This document shows positions 46,101-59,135 of a stretch of DNA of 64,000 nt, piece by piece. Within the stretch, counting starts at the first letter, position 1. Every line of letters starts with the position of its first letter. Origin of the DNA: Cyanodermella asteris. Taxonomy: Eukaryota; Ascomycota; Lecanoromycetes; Ostropales; Stictidaceae. Location: positions 184,860-248,859 of the forward strand of contig UYJD01000021.1 of the NCBI GenBank assembly GCA_900618795.1, given 5' to 3'. The position numbers and the translations under genes were made by a program. Below the pieces are notes generated by a model. That model had not been told where the DNA came from. It worked only from the letters and a program-made list of their open reading frames with translations, and did not search any database.

Positions 46101-46972
46101 GGCTGCGGAATGCGTCTGTGAGCGGAATCTGCGGCATGATGAAAGACGATTGACCCCGCCCAGATGGCCTCTAGCTGTTGCACAACCAAGGGATGAGCTA
46201 GAAAGCGCTTCGCCGAAGCTCTGATGGCAACCTCCAAGGTCGAGGTTCTAGCTGCCTGGGGTTTCCTCGTGTCGTTGTGACCGGTGTTTGTCATACCTTG
46301 GAGAGGATAGAAGTCGTAGGACAAGACGTCAATGAGCTCTCGTGTGGAGTACTCTTTGAGGATTCTCACTGCTAGCAATTCACAGACCATTGCTCTAGTT
46401 CTGCTGACCCCGACGATTGCGGGATTGTTGTCACCTTCTTTGTTGAATTGCAAGCAATTGGCGAGGAGAGCGTAGATGGTGGCTCGAGAGAACTGTGACT
46501 CGAGTATCTGCTTTTGTATGGGCTTGACCATGAACTGACTGATCTGGGGAGACCGCAATTGGTCCCAGGATAGCGTAGTCTCGCATCGAGGAACAATCAG
46601 AAGTCGTATTGCGTGCGTGAGGTTATAGACAGGGAGCGAGTCGAGGCGTGAAGACTCGAAAATGGGCAACAGCGGCGCGTCTTCCTCCTCTTGTTCGACT
46701 TCGTCGTCGTCGTCGTCGTCTTCGTCGTCCTGGTTCCCATAACCATCATCGTCTCCGTCATCTTGTGTGAAGTCGCCGGGATCTTCGTCTCCGTCATCGT
46801 CGTCGTCGACATTGCGATCATAGAAATGCCAGGACTGGCTTCTAGTCAGGTCATTAGGACGCGAAGGCCCAGATGAGGCACCGCGTTTTGCGGATTCCTG
46901 GTCATTAGTATACCGAGAAGGTCGTATGGAGCGTTTGGCGCTATCGAGAAGCGACGAGAACATGGCAGACAT
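43193..46972 (-). CDS. YVC1-like TRP cation channel
   Basis: Intronless, 1259 residues. The N-terminal 95 residues are polar and very acidic (repeated Asp codons). A conserved region follows (DSLPVYNLTHAIRLLIVPRCETTLSWDQL, about 110-240). Then come about six hydrophobic segments (370-670) with a pore-region stretch (LAAVLFLIIISCSGFFVAFTL and FQLLMGFTPTAWALWDEYN) and LVVTILVTVLTNSFMAIVQNAD. This is the layout of the yeast vacuolar TRP channel Yvc1, which releases vacuolar calcium. The C-terminal 500 residues are disordered and Ser/Arg/Gln-rich, with a predicted coiled stretch near 1110-1150. It is much longer than yeast Yvc1 because of its tails. Subcellular site is inferred. Confidence 0.85.
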   Translation of the reverse strand: MSAMFSSLLDSAKRSIRPSRYTNDQESAKRGASSGPSRPNDLTRSQSWHFYDRNVDDDDDGDEDPGDFTQDDGDDDGYGNQDDEDDDDDDEVEQEEEDAPLLPIFESSRLDSLPVYNLTHAIRLLIVPRCETTLSWDQLRSPQISQFMVKPIQKQILESQFSRATIYALLANCLQFNKEGDNNPAIVGVSRTRAMVCELLAVRILKEYSTRELIDVLSYDFYPLQGMTNTGHNDTRKPQAARTSTLEVAIRASAKRFLAHPLVVQQLEAIWAGSIVFHHAADSAHRRIPQPARLQQYGTMNSGTTAALINSGTINSGTTPGLMPHGSHSENKTTIAYLATRRTVTLYDPREASLFKLSRLRVPRYRHFTQTCSLSVFLALFALVLTERSLEITPLEVVFWFWSAGFMLDEVVGFNEQGFSLYILSIWNAFDFGILLLLICFYALRLYGILLLDVHKRQVADLAFDVLASQAVLLFPRMFSILDHYRYFSQLLIAFRMMAQDLAAVLFLIIISCSGFFVAFTLSFGNEDNPGKVAYGLFQLLMGFTPTAWALWDEYNFLGKALLVLFLFITHFLVVTILVTVLTNSFMAIVQNADTEHKFLFAVNTISMVKSDALFSYIAPSNVLGWLLTPLRYIIPFRKFVWVNRTVIKATHFPVLLFIFLYERLILRSTVYDPTELIERGRRLHRLKTANSTLFFSPREPRLREPSTATFHKDRALAEVFRRPFGDDTYRRGDGDRNKRASVAVDTWMQTMGPDGTASPPAEQDRSVVDRLEQPRAFKKSWAKRLASGISMGTRSLIASDPEDFGGTEYPFPMSKRQMEMTRENTNGLPDQDDHDGDDELLTNDDADEQATIDGRSAGQKDGADDNPTSGRVTSRPSVMPRHSSISFAESSPLRYTPPIKRPPYGRPSLIRPATSRKVPTHKREVSVQTVLFNPSNENESNLSTAQQQQVQERSTVPSSGVDIPASPTAARKGKSRQAKARGPGTPAATPPRPIMPVRGVAQSTPNMHHLAGMPSTVRRAQNTTLDSMFSASPPASSVPARPHHRQLSALHASYPHRQPSMAFDLASDLGDNKAMNSSGIAGVPASFATQMAFADRLRRMKSAERREEREDDDRRMSKLVLARMNVLEEGFREMLNEVKGLKGTDNGKGKATKGNSNGNKKRGSKSGSVGGGTTPGLRSGLATPMRGLKRNGGSGGSGESVRQSQTQSAAESELSQSEGRRTIEPNLAPMSWQESVKEEDWEDDSPKAGLDGGRGSSI

Positions 46973-49166
46973 AACGGCCTATGACAGATTCATGGCGCAG
47001 AGCAAGGGACACCCGCATGCAGACAAAAAGGAGTGTAGCAGCAACAGCAGAGAAAGATTTGCCTTGCAACAGAGGGACAAGCAAGAGGCGTCTGCAGCGC
47101 TATCAGGCGAAGCGGCTAGCAGGGATGACAGGGTGTAGAGAAGGAGCGCAGGGAGGGATATAATGTTTGGAAGTACGGATGGGGATCATCTGATGGCAGC
47201 CGCGTGAAAGCATGAGACGTCGGTGGGTCGCCCGCGAAATGAAAAGATGGCAAGTCGCAAGAAGGCGCCTGCAGGGGTCCGCCGTCGAGACTGGCATGCG
47301 CCTCGACGCGACTACTGCGCAAGACATGGATATGCAGACAGACATGGTCAGGCATTTAGATTCATAGAGCACAAACACGCTGAAGATAAGCTGCATCTTG
47401 TCGTGATGTCGGTGAGCAACGATGGTGTGCAGCTCCCCACCATCTCCAGCTTCGCGGCGGCCGGCTGCGCGATTCGATTGGGCTGATTCCTCCATCTGCA
47501 ACACGGGCCACCCTCCCTGTGCCCCACGTGCATGTCTAGCTCGATCCCTTGCCATCATCACCATCACCTCCATCCCGCTCCTAGGCCGTTTGACCGGAGC
47601 ATTTGGCGGGGCTCAATGGACTAATGCTTGTCTGCGCGCTAGCTCAAGACGCGGCGCGTTGGCCTGGCGGACTCAAAGACTCACTATCCCGCTGGCTTGT
47701 TGAGCATGCTAACCCCCGGACTATTTCAAAAGCTAGTCGCGGAGACGCAGTTCGGGTGGTACACTCCCTAGTTCCGACAGAGACATGTGCAACGACTCAT
47801 TCTAGGAAACACTATACTCTCCACCGTCGTCTCGCGTACTATTGTAGTCATTGCTAGTCAACATCTGCGAATGGAAGGCAGTCAAGTCTGTGGACGCTCG
47901 TGGCTCATGTGCTCGCATATACGATTGGTTCAACGGAACGGCTGCCAGCTGAAGTGGTCATGATTTGGTCCTATTGGATATGACGAGGACACTTGTGAAC
48001 AGTCCACATTCTATCCATCTCCCGATATTTTAAGACAAATGCTTCCTGGCGTCTGCAAGGCAGGCGTCAACCGTACAGCTCGAAGACCTTATGTTGCAAC
48101 GCAGTGAGCGACTCCACCAACAGACTGACAGCTGTTATCCTGAACGGCACAACATCCGTCCGCCTGACATTGTCCATTACTGTCTCCCACGACGATCCAG
48201 CAGGGGCGGCACTGAAAGCCGGGCTCGTTATTCGGGCTTGCAAGGTTGGCGCATTCTTTCACACCTAAAACCACAAGACGTAGACGAAGAACTTTGGAGA
48301 CACCATCTTTGCGAGGCTCACACGTTTAAACAGTAGCGTGGAAAGGTATTCGAGGTTGACGGAAAGTATTCAAGAAAGGGAGGCGTAAGGAAAGATTACA
48401 TAGACCGCGAACACGCCCTTTAAGCGTCATCGAGGCAATATGATTCCACTTATCGTTGGCATCATCCAATCCTTTTCTGGCTTCGTCCAGTGATCGGCGT
48501 CACTACGTGGCGAGGTGCTTGCAAGCATACTTGTGGATGCCTCCTTCGGGTGAGGTGATGCTGAGGGCTGCATTGGGTCGACCTGATGGCATTTCCAATT
48601 AATTGAACCTCCTACCAGACGACCAGGCGTCTCTCCGAAACCTGACACAAACGATGGAACGTGAAGTTCGAGTAACGCACCGAGAACATTTGACAACTGT
48701 GACTGAATATCCTAACCAACATAAGGATGCAAACGAACATGCGGGTCGCACTCTCTTGCTAGGTTTCGGCCCTTGGAGCGAGCGTATCTGAGAACGAGAG
48801 TCACGTTAACTGAGGCTGAAACATCAGCGGTGGAGATTCAGATGTTTCCCATTTTTGATAACAGAGTTTATCTCCTGAGTCACCAGGCCGGGTCGATCTT
48901 TGCCATACGATGATGCTGTCCATGAAAATTACCACAGGCATGTGGCCCATAAACGGCCACCTTGTAGGCCATCACCCACTGAGACGGTTCCGTAAGGGTA
49001 TGGCTGGCAAGGAGACATTCTGATTCAATCCTGGTCAAGAAGAAAGCAGTTGATGCGATCCTATATCATCTTAATCAGGCTTATGTTCGCGGAGTCTTGC
49101 TCAGTCCACAATAACATTCTTGTCCCTCATGGGTCTCAAGGGGTTGGCCGACAGCAACCCGTCAGA
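46973..49166. other. gene-poor stretch, 2.2 kb
   Basis: Between the channel gene and the unknown secreted-like gene. ORFs of up to 156 codons (47103-47573, minus) look random. A cysteine-rich ORF at 48089-48274 is listed separately. The rest shows nothing recognisable and could include the channel's promoter. Confidence 0.45.
48089..48274 (-). other. cysteine-rich short ORF, start unclear
   Basis: Minus-strand open frame of about 60 codons with eight cysteines in a short stretch, arranged C-x13-C-x2-C-x10-C-x4-CC-x6-C-x8-C (for example GFQCRPC, GQCQADGCC, DNSCQSV, GVAHCVAT before the stop). Such spacing fits small secreted disulfide proteins. There is no ATG in frame. In a neighbouring frame an ATG at about 48305 opens MVSPKFFVYVLWF, which looks like the start of a signal peptide, but an indel or an unrecognised intron would be needed to join it. 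I list it as a possible degraded or unannotated gene. Confidence 0.3.
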
Positions 49167-49804
49167 TCACCTGCGGTCCTCCGGAGGGTCGGTAGAGACA
49201 ACCTTCAAGCCATCGAACGTAGTGCACCCCAGCCCTTGCACCTTGTCTGCATCATTCGTCAAGAACACAATCCCAGGAAGATACACTTTGCCATCACCCA
49301 CGCCATTCCGATCCGGACACCAGCCCCAGAGCAAAGCCTCTCCCTTAGTCTGCAAGCACCCCGCCGCGTCAATCTCAAAGGTCGGATAAAAGTACGAGTC
49401 CACGTCCGGCGTCTCGTCCGAGTTCCAGCTCCAGAGGCTTCCCTGCGAGTCATTATTCCATGTATACGCAGCCTCCAAGCCGAAGTAGCTTTGCTGGCCC
49501 AGCAGTCGGCCGGAGCTGGCATCGATGTAGAACGGAGACGCTTCATCAGCGTTATCGCCGAACGTCACTTGTACGAGGCTGCCATCGTCGATTTCGGTGC
49601 TCTCGGTGTAGAGGCCCAGACCTGTTTGGTTGATGAGCTGGCCTCCGTCAACATAGGTTGTGTCGGGAACGAGATGGAACCAGGATGTGGTTGTGGTGGT
49701 GCCTACGAGGCGCGTTAGTGCGTGACTTGATCCCGAACGCGTCAACACCTCGAATCTTCGACCGGCTTACTGGACATGGCTGGGATAGACGACGCAGAGA
49801 CCAT
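49167..49804 (-). CDS. unknown protein, Thr-rich start with aromatic/acidic body
   Basis: Exons 49771-49804 and 49167-49702, with a 68-nt intron (GTAAG...CGTAG). About 189 residues beginning MVSASSIPAMS and continuing with a Thr run, then WFHLVPDTTYVDGGQ. The body is rich in Asp, Gly and aromatic residues with paired repeats such as FYIDASSGRLLGQQSYFG and WNNDSQGSLWSWNSDETP, and two Cys near the end (CLQTKGEALLWGWC). It looks like a secreted beta-rich lectin-like domain, but no signal peptide is found in the called exon 1. The true N-terminus may be further upstream. Function unknown. Confidence 0.5.
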
Positions 49805-50478
49805 GATGTCTGTCGGCGATGGTGTAGCTTACTGAGAACAATTCTACAGATACTGCAGGTCTGCCTTGTGCTACACGTGTGACAGGGATCGTGCTTTCAT
49901 TGAATGCAAACCGGACGTTTGTGTGTTTCTGGCCGATCTGCCCGGAGATCGTCATGAGCTTCAACTTTCGTCTCAGGGATACCTCGGCCTGTGCGTGCTA
50001 TCGTAGCAAGTGTCACTTTGGAACCAATCTTCTGTTTTGAACGCATATAGTTCAACAGATCCATTTACGGCACCTTTTCAACAATCAATATGGTTCAGGA
50101 ATAGTTTTGAGCCAAGAAAATGAGGTCTGACATGTCGGGATGCGTTGCTGAATCAATAAGCATCTTTTGACTTCCTCGACCATGATGAAGTTCACCAAGT
50201 ATATTTAAGCAAAGCCTGCCGAGAGACATACATCGAGACCGAGAACTCTCTTCAAGTGCGCTTCGTTGTTGCTCATCTGAGAGGTTGGCGGACTGTCAAG
50301 CTCCAACTTGAAGATGGCCGACGCGGCCGGGGAGGCGCTAGCCGCATATGGAAACAATACCGGAGAATACTTTCACCACTACCCGAGAGCTTCGAAAGAT
50401 TATCGATCTTGAAGCACGAGACGACCATAACCTCCATCCGCTCTTTTCCTGTACTGCTCATTGCGGCTGCTGCTTGCG
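49805..50478. other. divergent intergenic region
   Basis: About 670 bp between the unknown gene (-) and uS5m (+). Some frames are open here, but none is convincing. Both promoters should lie here. Confidence 0.45.
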
Positions 50479-51787
50479 ATGAGTACGTCGACGCCCGCTC
50501 GGGCGCTATTACGGCACTCGTCCCGATTTGCTACATCTTCACTTTCTATTCGAGCCTCGCAGCGATGCATGCACCAAAGCCCCCGGCAACGGAAAGACGA
50601 GACATACACTCATTCACAGATAGGGCCACTGCAGACAAAATCAATCAAGATCGGTCAGCACATTCCCGGCAAGAATGCGCCTGTCAAAGCTAGCACCACG
50701 CCCCCGGAGCAGGATTTTCCTCCCTACACGGAAGAAGAGCTGGAGTTTCTGAGCAGGAAATATACCCCGGAGCAAATGGAGGCGATCAAGGCCGGCGAAG
50801 GGGCAATTTCGCCTAAGGATCTCCAAGATCAGGGTGTCGTTCGTAACGACATCATGAAAGTAAATTACCTTGACGACTTTGCTAGGATACACCCTCTTCT
50901 GGACAAGAAGGTCCAGCCACCCACGACACACGAAGACCCCAATCTGCGATACAAGACGGAGGCAGAAATTGACGAGGACCTGGCACGCTGGGTGGATAGT
51001 ATGCCCGAAAACCCAGACGCCATCGAGTGGACAAAGTTCGAGGACAACATGCGCTTCATGGTGGGCAAGGAAGAAGCGGAACGACAGCCGATCGACTATC
51101 TGCAGCCAGAGTTGCCGAAGCTGACTGATCCGTTGGTGAAGAAAGTGTCGAAGAAGCAGGACGACGACCAACGTCCAATGAAGGATGAGTACGATTCGCT
51201 GTCGAAGCTCACGGGATTGAGCGTCAACTATATGCGGGCGCTGAAGACCAAGGTAATCACGTCACATCGTGTGGTGAACCAAACGCGCATGGGCAAGATA
51301 CAGAGCGTCTACTACATGGTCATTGCGGGCAATGGAAATGGGTTGATAGGAATTGGCGAAGGCAAGCATGCAGAAGCCAATGTGGGCCGAACCCAGGCCA
51401 CAATGAGAGCAATCAGGAACATGCAGCCGATACCTCGGTATGAGAGAAGGACCATCTATGGCGATGTTAGAGGCAAGGTGTCTGGAACGGTGGTTGAGCT
51501 CTACAACAGGCCCCCAGGTAAGTCTCATGGTCTGCTCACAGGAGAGAGCCGTTGGCTAACTAGTCCCAGGATTCGGCGTGCGGTGTCAAGAGAAGATTTG
51601 GGAAGTGGCGAGGTGTGCCGGTCTTACAGACCTCGCAGCGAAAACATTACGAAGCAGCAACAAGATGAACACAATCAAGGCGACGGTGCAGGCTCTACAG
51701 AAACAGCGCGTGCCCGAAGTTGTCGCAAAGGCACGGGGTAAGAAGATGGTCGATGTCCGCAAGGTGTACTATGCAGGACGTGTGTAA
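50479..51787 (+). CDS. mitochondrial small-subunit ribosomal protein uS5m (MRPS5)
   Basis: Exons 50479-51517 and 51570-51787, with a 52-nt intron that restores NRPPG then FGVRCQEKIWEVARCAG. About 418 residues. The Ser/Arg-rich start (MSTSTPARALLRHSSRF) is a probable mitochondrial presequence. A fungal-specific N-terminal half has EEELEFLSRKYTPEQME. The S5 domain then follows with RMGKIQSVYYMVIAGNGNG, IGEGKHAEAN and RTIYGDVRGK, and the C-terminal S5 region ends VDVRKVYYAGRV. It is the homologue of bacterial S5 in the mitoribosome. The first ATG is at 50479. The frame upstream only offers a TTG. Confidence 0.92.
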
Positions 51788-52020
51788 GATGGCATTGTAT
51801 GATACAAATAGACCGGGCACTCTTGCGTGTTTAGCATTGGCGCAGCGGCACATTCAGCTTTGTGTGAATATAACTTGAGGTCGTTTTGGACTTGAAAATG
51901 TTTCATTGCTTGTGGGGTATCGTGATTGTAAAAAACGGAGCCCGGACGTTGGTCGGAATGCTTCGCGAGTAGTCATGCTTTCGTTCTGAAACTCGTAATG
52001 CGGCCGGCATGATGTTGAGA

Positions 52021-52368
52021 TCATTCCTCGTCTAGCATCTGCTGCTGAAGCACAATACTGTAGACGCTCGCCTTGAGCAGCGTCGAGACCAGCGACGTCT
52101 TACGCTCGAGCAGCCTCAATCCATCCAGAATCTGCGGCGTCGGGTTCTTCGCCAACGAGTCGAGTAAAGGCGATAACTACAACAAGTCTCAGCTTCTTGC
52201 ACCAGTGCACATGATCGGCTTGTGGTGTTTGGGAACCGGTTCCTCCAAAACGCCGACAAGCGCTAATATGACGCGTACCTTGTTGAGGTTCTCAAGCAAT
52301 AACGCGTACTCGTCGAGTACCTCTTGTTCAAGCGGGCTCAGCTCCTCGGGGTCGTCGGTACCTGCCAT
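52021..52368 (-). CDS. DAD3: DASH complex subunit Dad3
   Basis: Two short exons on the minus strand, 52279-52368 and 52021-52176, around a 102-nt intron. 81 residues. Exon 1 ends LSPLEQEVLDEYALLLENLNK and exon 2 begins LSPLLDSLAKNPTPQ, then ILDGLRLLERKTSLVSTLLK and ASVYSIVLQQQMLDEE. This is the standard Dad3 sequence pattern with its helical coiled-coil body. DASH (Dam1) is the fungal kinetochore complex that forms rings or patches on spindle microtubules. Its size makes it easy to miss among longer ORFs. Confidence 0.93.
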
Positions 52369-53321
52369 GTTGTCTCATGTGTTGAGCTTCAATCGAGACG
52401 TTCAGCTCTGCGGTCTGGCTTGGTGGTGCACGGTGGAGCTAGGGGTAGGTTGCAAGCCGTTCACGAAAATAGAGTTTAGTGTTTGTGAAATGTCCGCTCT
52501 GAGACAGCGAGCGGGAGGCTGCGTGCGGCGGGCTCGCGAACCAAAAGCGCCAAACAGCATAATCCGTACCCAAGTACTACTAGTAGTAGGTACACCTGCT
52601 CTACGACTCACGAAAATGGGGCTTCGGCCAAATCGTCGCCTCAAGGTTGGGAGATAGGGAGTGCAACCAGTTTTAAAACTAACCACAGATGCTGGCGATT
52701 CAATTCTGCACTTGCGGATACGAGGAAGACAGCTTGCTCACGATTGAAACTTCATCTCGGCCGCTCTTGCATAGATGCCTCTTAACATGCTGACCATCAT
52801 ACCGAACGTCATGTCGTACTAGGATCTAAATATGTGTGTAGAGGAAAGCTCTTCTTCAAGGCGTTGCACATCAAGTGCTCCGAACTGAAAAAAATGAAGC
52901 TATCAGACCACCTCAGTCTCCCGCCTGCCGCGGACTTCCGAAGGACCACGACAGGTAAAGATCATCACCGCTCGTACTGGAAAGCGACACAACAAGTCAA
53001 ATCAGTTGCCGTGAGGCAAAGGGACAAGTCGGCCTTGCACGAGCCAAAACTTTCACTCTTGGGAGATGAGGTCATGGTTCATCGCCTAGCTTGGAGTTTG
53101 TGGCTGAATTAGAAAATTCAGAAGGGACGCATACTAAATAAATGATTCTCTGTTGGAATGATGGTTAGTGATCGATCACACTGGGAAGGCAGACCGAGCT
53201 GGGGGCTGCACTCACATGAAGTATCGTCGTGAAGAAAAAGAAAAAGCAGTCGAAAGCCGGCGGCCTGCAAAAGAATATAAGCCCGCTGTGGGTGGTCCGT
53301 GCACCGGCCGCTGCTCACGTA
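52369..53321. other. gene-poor stretch, 0.95 kb
   Basis: Upstream of DAD3 (minus) and before the small possible gene at 53322. ORFs of about 90 codons (52402-52686, 52834-53112) show no domain. The DAD3 promoter is expected here. Confidence 0.4.
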
Positions 53322-53584
53322 ATGGCAAATTTTCTCACGCCTGCCCGACATTTTCGGCGCAGCGTGCCAGGGCGCCGCGACTCGCTCTCGCTGCCGGACC
53401 AAGGCCCGAGCGTCAGCGGACTCATCGACATTGTCAAGGTAATGCGACCTTCAGTAAGTACCTATCTAGTGGACACGGCGAATGGAAGACTGAGACGCAT
53501 CAAGACGTAAGTGTTATGGCGTGGCATGTTTCTCGCTTTCTATTGATTTCTAATTACATTTCTAGCGTGACGCCGTGGTATTAG
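53322..53584 (+). CDS. possible small protein of unknown function
   Basis: Two exons, 53322-53506 and 53566-53584, with a 59-nt GTAAGT...TTCTAG intron and a plausible product of 67 residues. It begins MANFLTPARHFRRSVPGRR and ends with a short basic/aromatic tail (RIKTVTPWY). It lies between DAD3 and PRP43, and its stop is 15 bp from the stop of PRP43 on the other strand. The splice signals are good and the basic start fits a mitochondrial or nucleic-acid role, but I recognise no family. Chance is a real possibility. Confidence 0.35.
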
Positions 53585-53598
53585 AGGGCACATTATCT

Positions 53599-56296
<2,698 letters not shown>

Positions 56297-58810
56297 ATGG
56301 CGACCGAGAGCTCTTCGCAATGGGCGCCTCCTTTCTACGTTGGGCTGCACGACCAGGCGAAAGATTGCTTCGTGTCCGCTGAGCTCTCGGACATAGCATC
56401 AGAGCACGGTGTCAGTCCAAGTTCTCTAGTAACGCATAAATGTACTGACATGCACACAGTTTGACATGTTGACATCTCCTATAACCAATACTCGGTTTCA
56501 GACCCATGTTTTCGATCTTGTACGGGAGACAGGTAGCAAGCAAGACTTGCGCAACCTTGCCAGTATTCAGTTACAAGATGTTACCATTCCAGTGTTGCCT
56601 GCCCTGAATCATGACGATACCTCACTTGTCCCAGGTGCTGTGACGACTCAGCTACTTGGACTGACAAGCAGCTGGATTGACGTTGCTTCGCCAGACCCTT
56701 TGACAGCCGGCATTTCAAAGCAGGTATTGAGCCTCGAAGTACAATATGCTGCATTCTGTGGTGTTGACCACATCATCATCGAAGGACCACGGCTTTTACA
56801 TGGCGATGCAGTAGCCGGTGATGTTGCTAAAGTCTCTAGAGTCGTCCAAGAGTGTATGGAAGCGGCTCCTCACACATCATTTTACATCAGACTTCCAATG
56901 TTCGACCACCCCGACATCGTGGACCTTGCACCAGGCGAGAGACTCGCCACGCGGGACGAGTATTTGGATGATGTCGACCATCTGAGGATGCAGGAGCCTG
57001 ATTTCTTTGGTCAGTGGGATGCTTGGAACACGATCAGAACTGCATGTAAATACAACGCTAGGCTCTTTCTAGGTAAGAATAGCATCATTCGTTTAATCAT
57101 ACACAAACAACATTTCCGAACCTGGAATTCACCTGCTAGTCTCTCCGTGTGATGCAGTACTCATGATTTCTTATGAAGAGGAGCATATTCCAGAGCTTTG
57201 AGTCCTGTCAGCCTCCATCTTACTGACGTGGTCCAGCCTTGTCTATCCCGAAGCACATCCCAGACCCAGCGCTACAGTCTCGCTGGTTCTCAGAACCGAT
57301 ACGACTTGCCATATTTGAAGATTCCGCCTTCCTTCGCGATGGTCGTGGTCACCTCGGTCTATCGAAGCCATGCAGAGAATTCCTCAGTCGAATCATGCGA
57401 TTGAAGGTTGCACCTTGGATCATGATATGGGGAATCGGTTCGATATCTGAGCTTGGCCTATCGGCGACACAAGGAGGAGGCGAGATAGGACTGAGTGGAC
57501 CTACACCTGCAGAAGCAGCCGGTGTGTCGGCGAAGACCTCTAAGCCTCAACTGCCTGTCGCTCTTCAATGTCTACATTACCTCCGATATCTTCAGCAAAC
57601 TCAACTGTCAACATCCGAGGTCGAGAAATACGGAACTGGTTATCAAGACTACCTTCAAGTACCATTACAACCCCTGACAGATAACCTCGAAAGCATGACC
57701 TATGAAGTCTTCGAAAAGGATCCGGTAAAATACGATCTCTATGAAAAAGCCATAGCAGCTGCCTTGCGGGACTGGAAAAGCCAACACAAACCGACATCCG
57801 GCCCGGATGGGAAGGTACTCATTACCGTCGCAGGAGCAGGAAGAGGTCCTCTTGTGACGCGAGCTATGGCTGCCAGCAACGCGGAGGGCGTTCCTATCGA
57901 GTTGTGGGCAGTTGAAAAGAATCCTAATGCTTTCGTCCTTCTGCAGAAACACAATCACAATCCAGACAAGTGGAACAACCAGGTGCGGCTTGTTCATTCA
58001 GACATGCGCTCTTGGCCTGGTCCTCTGGTAGCTCCAGGAACACAGCCGATGAAAATCGATATCCTTGTCACTGAGCTTCTTGGTTCATTTGCAGACAACG
58101 AGCTATCGCCCGAATGCCTGGACGGCATCCTGCATCATCTCTCACCTCAAGGAATATCTATCCCTCATTCATATACACCCTTCCTCACCCCTATCGCTGC
58201 ACCCAAGATTCATGCCGACGTTATGCAAAGAGCTGCATGGGAGCCCACAGCACCCGAGACACCAGCGGTCGTCTGGTTACACGCTATCGATTACCTCAGC
58301 ATCGGGAAAAAGCATCCCTCTGGCCATGAAATGGTGTCGCCGTCTGGATCAGTTTCGCTGCCACCAGTTGCGGGCGTGCCAAACGTCCTGCCGGTGTGGA
58401 CCTTCGAACATGGACCTCAAGACGAGGTGCCACTCAAAACCACAAACAAGCACAACGAGAGAGTTGCACACGTGACTTTCAGATGCAAGAATAGAGGTAT
58501 CTGTCACGGCCTCGGCGGATACTTCGAGAGCGTTCTCTACCCTGGTGTTGAGCTGAGTACGAATCCCAACACGATCGACCAGAAGAGCCCGGATATGATC
58601 AGCTGGTTCCCGATCTTCTTCCCCCTCAAGACGCCGATGTATCTTCCGGACAACGCATCAGTGACCTGCTCTATCTGGAGGTATACCGATGGCCGCAAGG
58701 TCTGGTATGAATGGATGCTGGAGAGCTGGATGCTTGCCCCAAGCCATCAGAAGATCAAACTTGCACAGAGCGAGCTTCATTCGAGCATCAAAAATGGTTG
58801 CATGATGTAA
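56297..58810 (+). CDS. protein arginine N-methyltransferase, PRMT5/Skb1 type
   Basis: Three exons: 56297-56410, 56460-57072 and 57237-58810, with introns of 49 (donor GTCAGT) and 164 nt. About 766 residues. The N-terminal TIM-barrel region has FDMLTSPITNTRFQ and then SIPKHIPDPALQSRWFSEP and MRLKVAPWIMIWG. The methyltransferase core has VAGAGRGPL (about 440, S-adenosylmethionine site) and TELLGSFADNELSPECLDG (double-Glu loop, about 521). A beta-barrel end has THVTF/RC and WYEWMLES. PRMT5 makes symmetric dimethylarginine on Sm proteins and histones, and the yeast forms (Skb1/Hsl7) act in mitotic entry. Joining of exons 1 and 2 restores SEHGFDMLTSPITN. Confidence 0.93.
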
Positions 58811-59135
58811 CGCGAAGTCGCGGATGAGGCCGCTGACCTCTCTCGGCTTCTTCGACATACAGGGCTAGGATCGAGAAAGCGTGCAGCCATCGTGTCATGA
58901 ATAGAGCAGAATTGCATTTGACGATTGCACGACTTCGATTAGAGTTCACATGCACTTCCGGAGATAAGTCCGCGCCAAGCTTTAGTAGATCTGGTGAACT
59001 CTCAATGCATCTCAACTCACTCGTCCCGGCACTGTCAACTCATGCCAGCATTTCCTTCCTACATCCGCCTGACTCGCAAGACTTCCTGGTTGTCCTCCTC
59101 GCTGTCGCAAACTTTACCAGTACAACCCACCCAAC
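58811..59135. other. intergenic, 325 bp
   Basis: Short spacer between the PRMT5 gene and TAF10, both on the plus strand. No element was resolved. Confidence 0.5.

Noticed and set aside
47103-47573. 156-codon ORF on the minus strand
   Set aside because: No conserved motif and overlaps other frames. Likely the upstream region of the channel gene.
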